The notes under the pieces: generated by a model
Told to the model about the DNA's origin: nothing
The model's database searches: none
The model's input: only the letters and a program-made list of their open reading frames with translations
Assembly: GCA_011009095.1 (NCBI GenBank)
Contig: VTPC01091012.1
Span: forward strand, 308,773 to 372,772
Source: Ignelater luminosus
Taxonomy: Eukaryota > Arthropoda > Insecta > Coleoptera > Elateridae
Length of the DNA: 64,000 bases
Direction of reading: 5' to 3'
Translations under genes and position numbers: made by a program
Part shown: positions 12,901 to 27,900 of the stretch, piece after piece
How positions within the stretch are numbered: position 1 is the first letter of the stretch
Layout of the letters: every line of letters starts with the position of its first letter

Positions 12901-15900
12901 AACAAACTTAAAGAAAACGTTTCAAATAAACATTTGCTACAACATTACAGAGATGCTTAATCAAGATGTTTTATTAACGTTATTTACGATATAAAATTTT
13001 TAAAGTTAATGTACATCATTATATATAATAGAGATACAACGTTTTTAAAAAATGTTATTCAGTATCACTTAAATCAAACGTTTCAAAAAGTTATTTCTAC
13101 GTTCTTTGCTAAGTGGGATGATTTCTGAACAGACCATAATAAGATGCACTATATGTTTTATTTGGTTTCTTTATTACTAAAATTGACACAAAACTGAACA
13201 TAATCCAAGTTATTCGTCTGTAATGATATGTAACTGAAAAAAAAAGTAAAAAAGATTAATTTGATTATTTTATAACATAAAGTTGAATGTTATTTATTTT
13301 TTTATTTGATTTTAACACAAAATTAAATTTTGTTTATTATTTACCTGTTGAAGAAATTAAAATACAGCGCCAGCGTTCAAAAAGATTGGAAGATCTGAAG
13401 GTAAATATGTAAACAATTTACAACATGCATTCTATATAACAATAAAAGTTGTATACAAAACTGAGTATTTTTAGTTTCTCACGGTGTGTCTTCTACGCAT
13501 ACTAAATGCCTTTTTACAAACGCTGGCCTGTAGGTTTAGTGACCAAGTGTGAAGATTATATAATGAGGCATAGCCAAGTCCTACATTCACAAGTTCATTT
13601 TATGCCAGTGGTATACATACAAAATCTCATGCATGACGGGGCATAACTAACTGCGTTTTTATCACCCTAGAGGGTTTTTAAGTAATTTAATATCTGGCTG
13701 ACATAAAATCTATCCTTTTGTTTGACGAAAAATGTGAGGCAAAAAAAAGTTTTTCAAGAATTATCGATCTTCGCTGGCGAATATCTCGGAAACTATAACA
13801 CATAGAAAGAAAATAAATATAGACAGTCTTGTAGGAAATTTCATTATCTTTTATTTTGTATGGAATACTTCTTTCCGTACGACGCACCGTTTCTGAGTTA
13901 TAAGCAAGAAACCGAAAAGCGGCAGGGCTAGGGGCGGGGACTTTTAGTATCTTTGCCTCCTAACTACCCCCAACACATTCCTCAAGAAAAAAATTCTCCC
14001 CCTTTCCATGTCCTCTATAACCCCTTCGTTGATTGGACTATCAGTACATTCAAGACTTGCATGTTTGTATCTATTTTTGGGTAAGAATTCAATTTTTAAC
14101 AGCATCTTCAAAAAAAGAAATCTAACAGTTCTGTGCTTTATCAAGGGTAATTGTTATTTCAACAGATTCATTTGTTGAATTGGTAATGGCTTCATTTGGA
14201 TTCGATTCTTTCGTTTCTGTTTATTTAGTGTTAAAAATGTTAACTTCTGACCATTTGTACAAGAAAACTAAGCCGAGGAGAAATTTTCTTTTTGCACAGA
14301 AGGAGATGTTTACCTCAAGCTTTATTGGCATTTACGGGACACCCTGTATGTAGATTTGCAATTGGGTTCTCCATATCTTAGTTTGTAGATCCCTGAATTT
14401 ATTGTCAGGGATAATTTACTTGTACTTGCAAGTTATGTCTTTAGCTTTATTGTTTACTGTAAGTGAACTTTAGATTTTTACAAACAATACATTTAGGAAA
14501 ATTTTTAGCCATGACAGGATATGTATTAACTTTGTAAAAGTTTAAATATTCAATTTTGCAATCTCTTTTAACATTTATGTTAATTTTAAATTACCTTCAT
14601 TTCCTTATCATCATTCGTTAAGTAGCCTGCCATTATGTCAGCGGGTAGATTCTCAGGTTTTTTCATACTGCTCGGGGCATGTCTTAGACTGAGCAGAAAC
14701 TCTTTATCATAGACTTTTCTGTTATTTTCGTTAGCATTCATAATCTAGAAACAAGAACAAATATAACAGTTCAGTGTTAAAAATGAAAATTTATTTTTTC
14801 AGGTACAGATTATACAGTGTCCTGCCATAAAAGTCAATAACTCTGAGTTTTAAAGTCAGCTATAACAAGTTACATATTTTAATGGAAATTATATCTAACA
14901 ATTTCAAAAATCAAAATCTATGCAAAAACAGCAATTTTTAATAGCCTTATTTAAAACATTCAGAAAACTGGGTAATAATATTGTTACGTTTTGACAAAAA
15001 CGTGTATTTATTTTTAATATTTATTTTTACTTAGTTTATTACAATTTATTTCCAGTATTTATTTACACTAACTTACTTATTTATTTATGTACAGAATAAT
15101 TTATTTATCACTAATTACATTTATTTCGTTCGTAACTACACGCGGTTATAGAACTCCCCACGGCTCTATCTATGCTGCATTTATATCAATTTATAAACGT
15201 TTCCTTGTCGCTCTCGATGGGCGTAGAATGTCCTCGCTGTTTCTCGCCATTCGACGGTCGGACCAGACTTCTCCGATACATTCGGCCAGCTTGTTCGAGA
15301 TTGTTCGGGACTTTTCTACTACATTCGAGGGATGACTCGTTACAATATGAACACTAATTTCTTCAGTATCACAATAATTTTTATTCCGGGTGTCAAGTGG
15401 TCAAACACTCTTATGTTGGGTGGTTTAAAATGAAAACAACTGAAGGTAGAAAAAATTTATTAAAAGAATTTGATCAGGACCAAACTTATTTATACCCTAA
15501 TTCTATCGTTTATGAGATACGGGGTGTCAAAGTTGAATTTAAAATTTCTAGTTTTTTTCAATATTTCAAAAACAAAGTGAGATATCGAGATGAAGTTTAC
15601 TTTATGCTTGTTACGGTAAGGTGCCTACGATTTTCCGTAGTCCTCTGTTTGACATCCATATCAGAGGCAAGGAAATGGGGAAGGTGCTAGCTTACTACCC
15701 TAAAGAAAGTTGTTACACCACTGAAAAATAAAAAAATTCTTCAAGTTTTGAAATTAACAATCAATTTGGCAAAAAAGTTGCTCTTAATGCATTTCCCTCA
15801 GAGAGAACCCTTTTCTGGTAAAATTGGATTTTTCAGTCACTAAAATTCAATGGCCTATAGTAAGGTTATATATTGTCTCAAATACAGGATGTTATTCGCA

Positions 15901-18900
15901 TTACATTCCTTGACAAAAATTAAGCCTACTTTAAAATTCTTCATTTCTAATTTAACTTTTACAAGATATTTTCGTTTTTGGCAAACATCGAATAACTTTA
16001 AACTTAAAAAAAAAACAAATCATCAGTAAATTAATTTCTAAAATAAGCAATTTTTTTATTATAATTGAATGGGCTTCATATCTCTTTACAGTTTCCGACA
16101 TACCAATGGTAAAGAATACTTACCCAAAGGCAAAGATTATTGGAATGATGGAATGATGAATTTTTTGCGATGAATCACGATTTAATATTCTTGGTTTGGA
16201 TGGCCATGTTACAGTATGGAGAAGCCAAATACAGAATTAAATAAAAAGAATTCGGGTCTAATAGTGAAATATCCTACTATAAAGAAAATTGTAACACTAC
16301 TGAAAAAATAAAAAATCTATTTTCGGAATTAACAATCGATTTGACAAAAAACGTTGCTCTTGCAGTTTTCCAGTAGTAGAATATCATTTTCTAGTAAAAT
16401 TGAATTTTTGAGAATCTTTTCTATTTAACGGCCTATAGTAATATCACACCTTGTATCAAAAACAAGATGTAATCATTCGCATGTATTCCTCGACAGAAAT
16501 TAAGCCTACTTTTCCCTATAGCTTTTTCCCTCGACATACTTTATCTCAAAAAACGACGCCCTTTGAAGAAAAAAGTTATATGGCAAAGTAGGCTTAATTT
16601 ATGTCAAGGAATGCAATACGAATAATTACATCCTATTTTTGAGACGATGCATAACCTTACTATGGGCTATTGAACATGAGATTTTAAAAAATCCAATTTT
16701 ACCAGAAGAAATATGAGAAAAATGCAATAGTAACTTTTTTGCCAAATTAATTATTAATTTCGAAAATAGATTTTCTTTTAATTTTTCAGTAACATAACAA
16801 TTTCTTTAGAGTAAGGAATTAGCCCCCCTGCAATTCCCTGGCTCAGATGAAGATATCAGACACAAAACTATGTAGAATATTAGACATCTAAGAGTAACAA
16901 ACATGTAGAAAATTTCATTTCCATATCTCACCTTGTTCTTTAAATATCAAAAAACAAGTAATTTTAAATAAAACTTTGACACCCTGTATCTCGAAAACGG
17001 TGCATTTCTGGACACGTTTATCTAAACTTTTTTACTTATTTTCGCTACACGTCCTTAGGAGTTTTCGACACTATTTTTTTTAACACCCTGCATACACTAG
17101 TATAAAACAATATGTATGTTGTGAGGCAGGGCAGGATAGACTGTCTGCCCCAGAAAATATTTTGCCTGTTCTAAACTAATACGAAAGCAGTGGTAAAACA
17201 TATTTCTGCGTTTCATTCGTCCTACCAGAAATATTATTTGCCCGCTCGCCCAAGCTTTTGCTTCTGGCTAGGGTCCTGGATGCATTACATTTGTTCTTAA
17301 GAAATGGGTGTTATTGTTTTAAATATATGTATGCCAACTCCTAACAAAATTAAATCATGACTTATCCATTCAATATTGTTTATCTGAAAATTGATAATAT
17401 ACATATTAATAAACATACAAATCTGGGAAGCTCTTAAAAAGCCTTGAAACACGTTTGAATTAGGTTATGTTTGGATTTTAAACTGATCAATAACGGTAAC
17501 AAATGAATGAGTTTTAGATTAAAACAATATTTATGTAGCAGATTTCTTTTTAATATCAGTTACCACTAACGTAAGAAAGATGAACTGACTTTTAAAGATG
17601 ACCTTCCAGTTTATTTTTATATGTTTTCATAAATCCTGTGATTCCCCTGGCTTCCCCACTGTTAAAAAAATAATCTTAAATTTTTCACGCATCGCTCAGG
17701 TAACTAGATATTTAATCAAAAGCGTTTTTTAAGTAGCCGCTTGTTTGTAATTAACGGGACTTCATAAAGTTGATTCAAAAATAAGTACTTACGATTTTTG
17801 TTTTGAGAATAAAACACCACAAGAAATACGTAAAAGTTATCACTGTTTCATGTTTATCTATCAGTTATTTTAAAAACTTTATAGCATAACTTTGTACGTT
17901 GTATTATGTACACTGATAAAATGCTGCATACCGAGCAATATCCTCTGATAGCTATATTCTTTAATAAAATTGTTCATTTAAACGGGACCAATGAACAGCA
18001 AACAACTATGTATAAGAGAAATACATAAATCCTTGTGTTCAGGAGCAAGCGGCAATAAGCAGCGCCGTCGGTGAAGGCTTCCTAGACGATCAACAGTAAA
18101 CGTCAATTTCCGTTAAAACAAAGGCAACACTTTTAAAGCGCATTCTTCGATGCTGACAGCACGTGAGCCTGATTACTGTTCCTGAACACGAGCAATGAGA
18201 AATTAATAACAAATACAAATATATGCAATAGATGGCAGCAAAGAGAAAACCTATAGCAACATAGAGTAATAAGAACATCGGGTACCGATAATTTAAAAAC
18301 TTGATTTTTAGTATGTCTTTATCAAGAAGATTATCACAAGATGTTTATGTAAGCGTTAACGAAAGCAGTGCAGAAAAAAATGAAATAGAAAAAGATAGTC
18401 GTAAAAGGTCCCCAATTACAAATATTTTACAAACTGTAGTATAGGAAATCTTCTCCTCAACCTTTTTTTCTCCAAAGAGAAAAATCATAAGAAACACTAG
18501 AATGTGCATCGAAAGTAATTATTACATCGAATTTATAATTGACTTGATTACTTCAACAGGCTTTAATAAAATCATGTTTTTTCCGCAAAAATAGTTATTT
18601 ATCTGTACCAATTAAAAGCGAGCGTACATAGGAAATGTTTCTTAATTGATTGTACATCTCTAGTTTTTTTGTCAAAAAATTAATCTAACGCAGAACAATT
18701 AAAATTTAACGTTTTATTAAAAAGAAAACAGAGATTTTAACATCAATTAAGAAAAATAATTATTAGACAAGAAATTAAAAAAAAAGTAGGTACATGGAGA
18801 ATATCATTTTCAATAGGACTTTGTTGAATGCAAAAAGCACGCAAAAACAGAACATATAACCAATGCTGCCGCCGCCGCGGCTTGTTCAATTAAACTGAAT

Positions 18901-21900
18901 TTTTTAGAAAACGTAGTGAAACCACAAATAATGTATTGAATGGCAGAACAAAAAAAAATAAATAGCATACAAATCGAAATAACTTTATTCTGGCAAAAAA
19001 TTACAGAACATAATTCAAATTAAGGAATACATACAAGCACAATTAGAAAACTTGAAACTAACCGTATCATTTCATGAATCCTTCTGACTAAAATGACGTG
19101 AGTCAGTTTCTTACTTGTAGCATAATATTGTTTCTTAAAAATATTGCAGTGAAATATTGATTTTTTTGCGGGATTAAATAAGATTTAAAATACGCATATT
19201 CTGATTTTGTAATGAAAAAGATATTTTTTAAGAATGTAGTACTGACCATAGAGATATAACACATGGGCTGAAAAGTCCCAGGCCTAACAAATAGATGACG
19301 CTAGTTCTATTGCATTCACCGCTTTTTCAGTTATTACAATAATTTTTATTTGACTTAAAGTATGTGAGGGCAAATATGAGGAACAGGAAATTGTGAGATG
19401 CTTAAGTACGTTCAAGTCTAATGTACGTATAGAATAATTTTGATTAGAAAAGAAATAAATGCTAGGATGTTGTTCATCATGTTAGCATTTGTTTTTTCAA
19501 TTAATAAAATCTTTTGCATTAAGATACCTATGTATACTAACTGTCACATTGCTAGAATTGCCCCCACATACCCTAACAAAAATCTTAGTATGAGGTATGT
19601 AATCTGTGGTATGGGCCTATGGAACTATGAGTAAACATGCTTGTAATTTTACTAATTCCATGGAAATAAGAATAAAAAATAGGATTTAGTTTTTTAATGC
19701 CATTTTATTTAAATAATATTTCGGTTTTTCTTTTCCATCTTCAGTTACTGTTACAGTCTTTTTTAATTGAAAACCCAATTTATCAAAATTCTTATTCTTG
19801 GGCCTTTCAGTCATTTTGATTCTTGAATTGCCTTGAACATCTTATTAATGATCTTATTAGCCTTATTAGACATTTTAGCATATTTTAGCACCTGTGTTTA
19901 CAGGTTAGGTTTAACGAAAAATGTGCAGAATCCTACTTTATTTGCAAAGTTGACACATTGTCGACATTGTTGACATTTTTGACGTGAAAAATTAATTGTT
20001 GACAAATTGTTGACACGAAAATGTCAACAATCATTGTTGACATGTCAACGCACATCAGTGGTGCTTACGTGACAAAAAATAACGAAGTTAAAAATTTAAA
20101 TACATTACAAAATGCTTTTTATTATTTTTAGTATTTCTCGTAGAAAAAAAGTGAAAACCGCGAAAAAACAATTGGGTGCCAATTTATTAAAAGAAAAACC
20201 AGAGTACCACCGTCTCTGAAAGAGTACCAAAATTGGTACCAAAGTACCAACCTGAACAACACTGTGCTCTAACCTCGCTCGGCCGCTGGCTCGGCGTTCG
20301 ACCGTCATGACATCTATTATAGAAACGGGAACTACCTTCTAACCTGCTGGTTTGTTTACGGGCTAGTTTCCTGCTTTTTTAAGAGTTGGTTTACTTTATA
20401 ATCACTATACACTGATATTCTTGTTCATGGACAGTCGTCTAATAGCATTCAGAAGTTTAGAACGGATAGTTGTTCTAATTCCTCTACTGTTTACATCTCA
20501 ACTTTACTCATTGCTCGAGTTACCTGTTTAACAAAAGCAGCCTGAACTTCCTTATTAGGATTTGGTAATGGAGGTTGGGGTGTTTGTCGAGCAGATGATT
20601 CCCCAAAAGGAGGATGCGAGTCATCCTGCTCTTGTTCATCCATTTCACTTAATTTATCTTTACCTGAAATACATTATATCATTGCAATTAGAGATATAAA
20701 GATTAAATAGAACAACAAACCTGTGTGAAGATCTGTAAGTGTAAGTTTAATCTTGGAAAGTGATTGAGCTGCTGATGTAACTTGTGGAGATGGTCGTTGT
20801 AGCAATTGAGAGGAATTATAAACATCTAAAAATACACTAAGATTATAGAGAACCAATATCTTGATTACTTGAGACAGAGACTTACATGCAGCTTGAGGCT
20901 GTGAAGGTGCTTGCGGAAATGGATAAGATATATGTTGGCTGGGAATCATTTGATACCCCGGAGTAACAAAACTTGCTTGTGGACGTGGTCCACCATTAAA
21001 ATACTGAACAGGAGTAGCCGACGGATTTAAATACATTGCAGTAGGCTGCAACGCCGCCATAGGAACATACTGAGTTGGTTGCGTTTGATAAAGAGGTTGT
21101 TGTCCCTACAAAATAAAAATTAATTAAATTAATGCTTATAAACATCATTATTTGTAAAACTTACCTGTCTGTGATTAGCCATTTTTGGCGTTTGAGTGGT
21201 TGTTGGTAGCGTTCTTGGAAAATAATTAGGTGCTCCTGACCTCACTTGCGGCTGAGATACATAAGCCTGGAATAAATGCACATGTGAATTAATACCCCAG
21301 TAAGCACACTTATATCTGACAAATAGCTACTGTAGCTCATTTGGAGATATATCATTGATATACAGTGTGTCCTGGGATTGACTTCACTACAGGTATAATT
21401 GATCAAAAATCTTCGAATCTCGTTTTGATGTTTTAGGATACCACCCTGCTTGGTCTGAAAAGAATTTCGAGCACATTTTAAGTTTTTAAAATCCAAGACG
21501 GTCATGACAATTGAGCAAAAATCATTTTATGTTAAAGCAAAGTGCCATTTCGGTCAATAATACGGCAAAATGTTATCAAGGAAAGTTGTTCAGAATATGA
21601 AATTATGACTATATGCAAAATCTCACATATATCGGATCATTGTGTAGAAGTAATGGTATCAAATTTGTTATCGAATTCGCAGAAAATTTGTAACATGTCA
21701 GGCGGTACTAATTTAAAGATTCATATCCATAAACCAGCGTATCATAAACTATTTGAATATTCCCTCTCGTGGTTTTAATTTGCCAAAGCACCACCAGACT
21801 CCTCCACGAGTCGATTCTGCCATATTTGTTGCTATCTTTTACTACAAGGCTCTCCTTTCTAAAGGTTTAATGTTTTGTGGTCGCTGGACATCTTCGGATT

Positions 21901-24900
21901 TTCGGAAATATCTTATTGAAAACGTTTTGACAATAAACAAACAAATTACTTAGCACGTAACTATGCGACAGATGGTGACAAATTTGTCACGTTTCAAGCT
22001 ACTACTATCTGAAATTTTTAGCAAATTACTTTTTTAAAATATTTTTCACAATACTTTTAGACAGAATGAAATAAAACGTTGTACGATACACGGCTGTGAA
22101 CTGTCATTACAGTACTCGTTTAAAAATTCCAGCCTCGGCTGTAAATATCTAACTCGTACTGTAATGAGTCAGTTCCCGGCCTTGTAACGTAAATAACTAT
22201 TAATCTAATCAATAATAATATGGGGTAGTTGCAGTGGAATCACATACACTTGCCTGTAAAAGCATTTTCGTACGGTCTTATGCCTATGGCGGGTGGACCA
22301 CTCGGTCTTTTCGGCCGAGACCCATGTATCTGCATCGGACCGAGATCCTTTCCGTACTGCACCGGACGGGCTACATTTTTATAATGATCCGGACCGCGTT
22401 TGTTTTCGTACTGCATCGAACCGCGGCTTTTTCGTACTGCATTTAGGGTTGCCAGATTGTAAAAAGCAAATAATAGAAGATAAGATGAGGAAATATAGGA
22501 GATCACGTGAAAATTTTCTAACTTGTTGTATTAACGCAAGATAGTTTAAACATTACTGCAAGAAATAACAAACACAACTTTATTTCCACGATAAAAAACA
22601 TAAACAAACACTATTTAAGCCTACTTAAGTAAATAAAAGGCCTTTTAATATCAAACAAACAATCAACTGTTGGTTAGGCAACATACACATAAACGGAAAT
22701 TTAAGTGGAAATAAAGTTGTGTTTGTTATTTCTAACAATAATGTTTAAACTATCTTGCGTTAATACAACAACTTAGAAAATTTTCACGTGATCACCTATA
22801 TTCTCCTATATTTCCTCATCTTATCTTCTATTATTTGCTTTTTACAATCTGGCAACCCTAGATGCAGTACAAAAACAAACGCGGTCCGGATCATTATGAA
22901 AATGTAGCCCGTCCGGTGCAGTACGGAAAGAATCTTGGTCCGATGCAGTACGAAAATGCTTTTACAGGCAAGTGTATGTGATTCCACTGCAACTACCCTA
23001 TATTATTATTGATTAGATTAAATTTATTTTAAACGTATTGTTTTTCACTAAAAACGTGACGGAGTTTCAAATTTGTTAAAAAAAATCGTGTTGGCTTTGT
23101 TTGCGGGTGCAGTTCAAACACGGCAATCTGATTTTTGAGTAAACGCAAATAACACTATCCATGGTTACATATAGTTATTTGCTTACAGAATGCACTTATA
23201 AGTAACACCCATGAACCCGTCAATTGCGTGAATACAATCAAAGTAAAGTTGAGTCGTGCTCAGTTGAACACTACAATTGGTCTGCCACACGCCAAATGTG
23301 TTTATTCCTCGATAACAAACTTGTTTCTTTACGCTCACGAGCGCCGTTTAGTTTTACTTCGCATTTTTAAAAGTCATTTTGTATTATTCGTATAATTGCC
23401 ATGATTAAAACACAATGTTTAAAGTAAAACCAACTAAAAAATGTATCAATTTTGAAAATGATAAGACTTATTGATATTAACATCGTTTTAATACATATTA
23501 ATTTGTCTCTTTTTTTAGCTAATTTGTATTTCCTGTGTCAACACTGAATGGTTCTTTAATCAAATAACAGTCATTGGTTAAATTAATAACTTATAAAATG
23601 GTTTTGCGAAATATTTCAGGGTGACCGGTTTTTTTTACTGGTCACTGTATATTTTAGTAGTGTAATACTTAACAAAAATCATCACATTTATAAATTTTGT
23701 TATAAACTGTTACATTGTAAGGTACTTCATCCCTAAGGCTCCTCGAAGCTGTTCAATGGATTGTTTCAGAATTAGGCCAGATTTTCTTCGATACTAGATA
23801 TTTGCTAAAAATGAAAATATCCAATTTTCTCTCAGAAGAGAGGGTTTTAGAGAATTTACTTCCGAACGCAAAATAAATGTAAACGAAAATTCTTTTAAAT
23901 GGAACGCCTACTTGACGTTCGTATTACTGAATAGCAAATGCTTTTCAGAGGTATAAGGTTTGACGTAATTATTCTTTCGTTTTACTAGGTTATGAAGTGA
24001 AAAACCATTTTTTACAATATTGTAATCATGGGCCTAATAGATGGATTAATCCAATATGCATTAAAAATAGCCATTGTGGTACTGCTGTACAGGGTAGGTT
24101 AGATTGTTTATCATATGGGTTATCTGATTTATTATTGACGATTTCATGACCGTAGGTTAGTTTTTCATTCTGAAATCAAATGTGAAAACAAAATTCGAAG
24201 ATCAGAGCCTACTTTTAAAATATTAGCAAAAAATGTATTTTTCCTAAAAACATTTCCTTGTATCTTGCAGATTTGAAGAGATATCTAAAAACTTTAAAAG
24301 CGTTTCTTACTATGACATGTTAAAGCAAATTAAATTTCTAGGAGAAAATGTCTGAAACTTTTATTTATAGAAGAAAAGATCATTTCTCGCCAATATTTAG
24401 AATGCAGGCCATTATATTCAATTTTTTATCACATTTGATTTCAGGATAAAAATACAGCTTATAGTAACCAACCGAAACTGTTTTTCACTATTACCAATAC
24501 ATGAGTAGATCTCGAGACGTTTTCACATGGACGGATTGTTTTCGGTTGTTGTGATGGATTTTTAAGATAAAAAACGAACTTGATGCACGCGATGTTAATA
24601 ACGCGTGATTTGTAAAGGTACTTGCGATCGACACGAACTGTTCGCATATAAATTTGTTCACGGGATGACAGTGTGAAACAACGTACTGTTACAAACCGCA
24701 TGAATTTAATTTCGCGCGGAAAAGCGGCTTCAATTGCACCTACGACAACAAAATTCTTGTGCATATCAACATAATCCCTTTGTCTACTTCAGGAATACGA
24801 ATACAACCTCTTTCGACTACACCACGTAACGTAAGTATGTAGATGCATCACGCACCAGAACGTGATAGATTCGATACTCATTAGGTTCTGAAAGATTTCG

Positions 24901-27900
24901 CTCGCCATTCGAAAACGGGTCATTTCAAATATATGATTTGAAAATTTACAACTGGAAATTTTACTGGCATGTTCATTTTAGCTGACTTTCCCAAAATTTC
25001 CCCAACCATACTATATTCCCTGACATTTCTAGGTTTTCCAGGTTGCTAGGAACCCTGTTAAAATAGGCTATTCAGCAATATCAAAATCAAGTAGGCGTTC
25101 CATTTAAAAAGATTTATTTACTCCTTTTTTGGCGTTTTTTCCTTATCTTTGCTCGTTCCTAAGATAATCTACTTAAAAAAAAATCTTGATATTTCCGTTC
25201 TTAACAAATATCTAGTAAGTAGTAAACTTAAAAAAAACAAAAACATCAGTAAATTGATATCCAAAATAGATAACTTTTTCTAATTTAACCGATTTCGTAT
25301 CTCTTACGGTTTCCGAGGCTCCATTGGTGACATACTGTATAGGAAAGCTCAGTCATGCCTGAAAACATGATAGACAAGAAATGCCTTTCGATAAATCAAT
25401 GGAGAACATATGATATCCAAAGTTTTAATTAACTTTAAGCAGCACATTATTAGAGCATGCATCCAAGAATGGCATACACTGCAAATATGCAGTGGTATTC
25501 AACCGGGAGCACGCGAATCTCCCTCATTAGATACGCGAGGCGTAGGCATCTCACTAAAAGGACAGTCTAAATTCATAAATAATGAAGGTTTTTGATAGGG
25601 TGAAGACACCAGTTTTGGACGCTGTACCAGTTTCGGCCACTTGCATAATTCGCCGTTTTCATTGAAAGACACTTACACAGTAGCAATTTTTAATTCTTTC
25701 TGTATAAGCTTGCAAAATTTCCGTCTGAATTTTCAAGGATCCTAGAACTAGAGTTTTGGTGGCCAAAACTGGAATTTGTAATTTTTGATAAAACACAATA
25801 TTTTATGAGAAAATTATCTAGCTCTTTTCTAAGTAGTACAGAAAACATTAAAGAAATAAAAAGTAGATTTTTATTACTAAAAGGTTATAATGACTACAGC
25901 CTTGCAAAGTAAAAATTAAAAAAAAATTAAAAAACATAAGGATAAGATGAACATGACAGTTCTGGAAAGCCTAAATGTCCCGTGAAAAGTTTGATAAGCA
26001 GATGTTTTGGTCGAAAAAAAAGCATTCTTCGATTCAAGGAACTCTTGAAAGAAATATTTCTTGTCAGTTTGCTTGCTCTTAGGCCCCTCTTCCACTTTAA
26101 TCGACTTTGTATGATATTTCCAACACTTCAAGATTTTCACGGATGGGCAGGAATTTGACGGGTTCTTTGTAAATATTTTGAATTTATTACCTTACCGCTC
26201 GAGTAAAAGAGTCACAATTTCTTTTTAAGCCATGTGAATAAACTAATGTGAAAGAATCGTAAAAAGCATCAATTTTCAAGGATTCAGTTTCTGGAAAGAC
26301 AAGGATTTTCCCACAAATAAAATAATGACGAATCAAATAAATACTTTTATTATACATTAATAATTTCAAATAAGAATAATATGTTAGTCTATTGCATTTT
26401 TCGTTCTCTTTAATAATATTGCGAGGTTAAAAGAAATTTTAGATAGGAATTGCTGTAACATCATTCATTTCAATTAAATTATTTAACATTAAACGAGATT
26501 TTACTACACTAACACGTTCGCGAAAAATTAATTTTCATTAAATGCTATTTAAACTTTCTATCAATAAGTATAAGCAGTTAACTTCAAATTATGGAAGCGC
26601 GTAATTTCCTTAAAACGTTTTAAAAATATCACAATGACGACAAAAACGAATCCAGAGTAATGTCCTTTTTCTTTGTTCTAGTCCAACCAATTTAACTTGC
26701 ACTATCAATTCCTCAGATGGATGGATTATTTTAGGAGAGGCTTTTAGGCTTGGCCTTTTTCATCTTCAATTAATTTAACTATTACAATTAAACAGGAAAT
26801 AGTGACACCGTTTGCAATATGACTAATGTGAGATTAATACTTAATTGTTCAGACTTAAAACTTGGCGTTTCAAGTAGGTATCCAAATGGATTGTTCAAAA
26901 ATTGCTTTTTATGTATTAAGAAATGTTGAAAGGTTACTATCAAACTCCACTCATTGAAAAAACATCTCGTGGTGTTAGCGAATCCTTTCAAATAATATAG
27001 CACCGATCTTATTTGACACCGAAATATTCTCCGTGCCAACGATAGTGAACGGTGCTATTTAAAAAATTGTAATATCAAAATTATTGCTTACAATGTTCAT
27101 AGGAGGTTGCTGGGATAACTGTTGGACTTTAAGGTCGCTATTTGGTGGTGTGGATGATTGCGTCGGTGGTCCCGTAGGTGGCATAGCCCTTAACGACTGA
27201 ACTTGATTGTTCGCCTGGTTTGGCGGCTGCTGCGTAACATATGAGGGTGTTACACGATATCCATCTGGCCCTGCAATAACAATAAAATTTTAATATTAAC
27301 GTTAACATATTATGAATCGGTCAAAAAATACGGGCAAATTTTCCTAAATATATATATATAGTGCATACATAGGACACGATTCTGTTAAAGTTAACATACT
27401 CACTTTGTGCGGGTGGTGTTGGAGGTCTTTGTGGCATAAAACCAGGAGCGGATTTAGACATGGTCTTTAAGGGCCGCAGCCCAGGTCCCCGTTCAATCAA
27501 GGAGCCCCTGTGTGGTCAGAAAAAAATAAAAATAACCATTAAAACTTTGCAAGGTATGGTAGGCAAAGTTGATACTTGTTTCTTGCAAAGGCTGCCTGTG
27601 CAAGCGGCAGCCTTGGGTATTTTCTAGGGAGTTGCTTGCTCTGGACGTGCCTTAAGTTTGTTTAGGGCGCCGAACGCTCCTTTGTTGTTTAAAGTTGAGA
27701 CTTTTGACTCAATTAATGAAGCCAAGTATTCGTAATCGGTCATTGATATACGCGTACAATTCTTCAACTGACTCAAAGTTCTTCTAGTTCCATAAAATTA
27801 CTTTTGAAATACACGTTTGTCCTGCCGTGAGCCTTTTTGCCGTTTTCCTTTATTTATCAAAATCTGATATTATTACAATTAATACTAGTCCATAAAAATT

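Larger units (their letters stand above)
10221..13119. mobile_element. 2.9-kb composite element with nested MITEs
   Basis: The ends are inverted repeats ATCCCACTAAGCAAAAGAAC (10221-10240) and its near-complement at 13101-13119. Both ends run into AACGTT/AACATT-rich subterminal sequence. No transposase frame was seen inside. At least three smaller foldback insertions lie in tandem at 10552-10964, which explains part of its length. The superfamily is not clear, and no convincing target-site duplication was found. Confidence 0.7.
17093..20523. other. intron of unit 2, few recognisable signals
   Basis: No eIF4G exon was recognised here. It contains a possible plus-strand coding stretch (18314-18445), a mariner-like end at about 19262 (GGGCTGAAAAGTCCCAGG), two overlapping short minus-strand frames at 19697-19873 (one ending KPKYYLNKMALKN) of unknown nature, and TTGTTGACA repeats at 19945-20045. 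The rest is plain AT-rich DNA. Confidence 0.4.

Noticed and set aside
15397..15690. 97-codon plus-strand frame
   Set aside because: It lies wholly in the left arm of the 15387-17092 foldback and its complement is present in the other arm.
22234..22987. Several overlapping frames on both strands, some beginning MESHTLACKSIFV
   Set aside because: They are mirror copies in the arms of the foldback element and share the same starting peptide because the arms are inverted repeats.
24459..24764. 101-codon minus-strand frame
   Set aside because: No recognisable domain. It sits between diverged inverted arms and has no splice context; a coding role cannot be supported.
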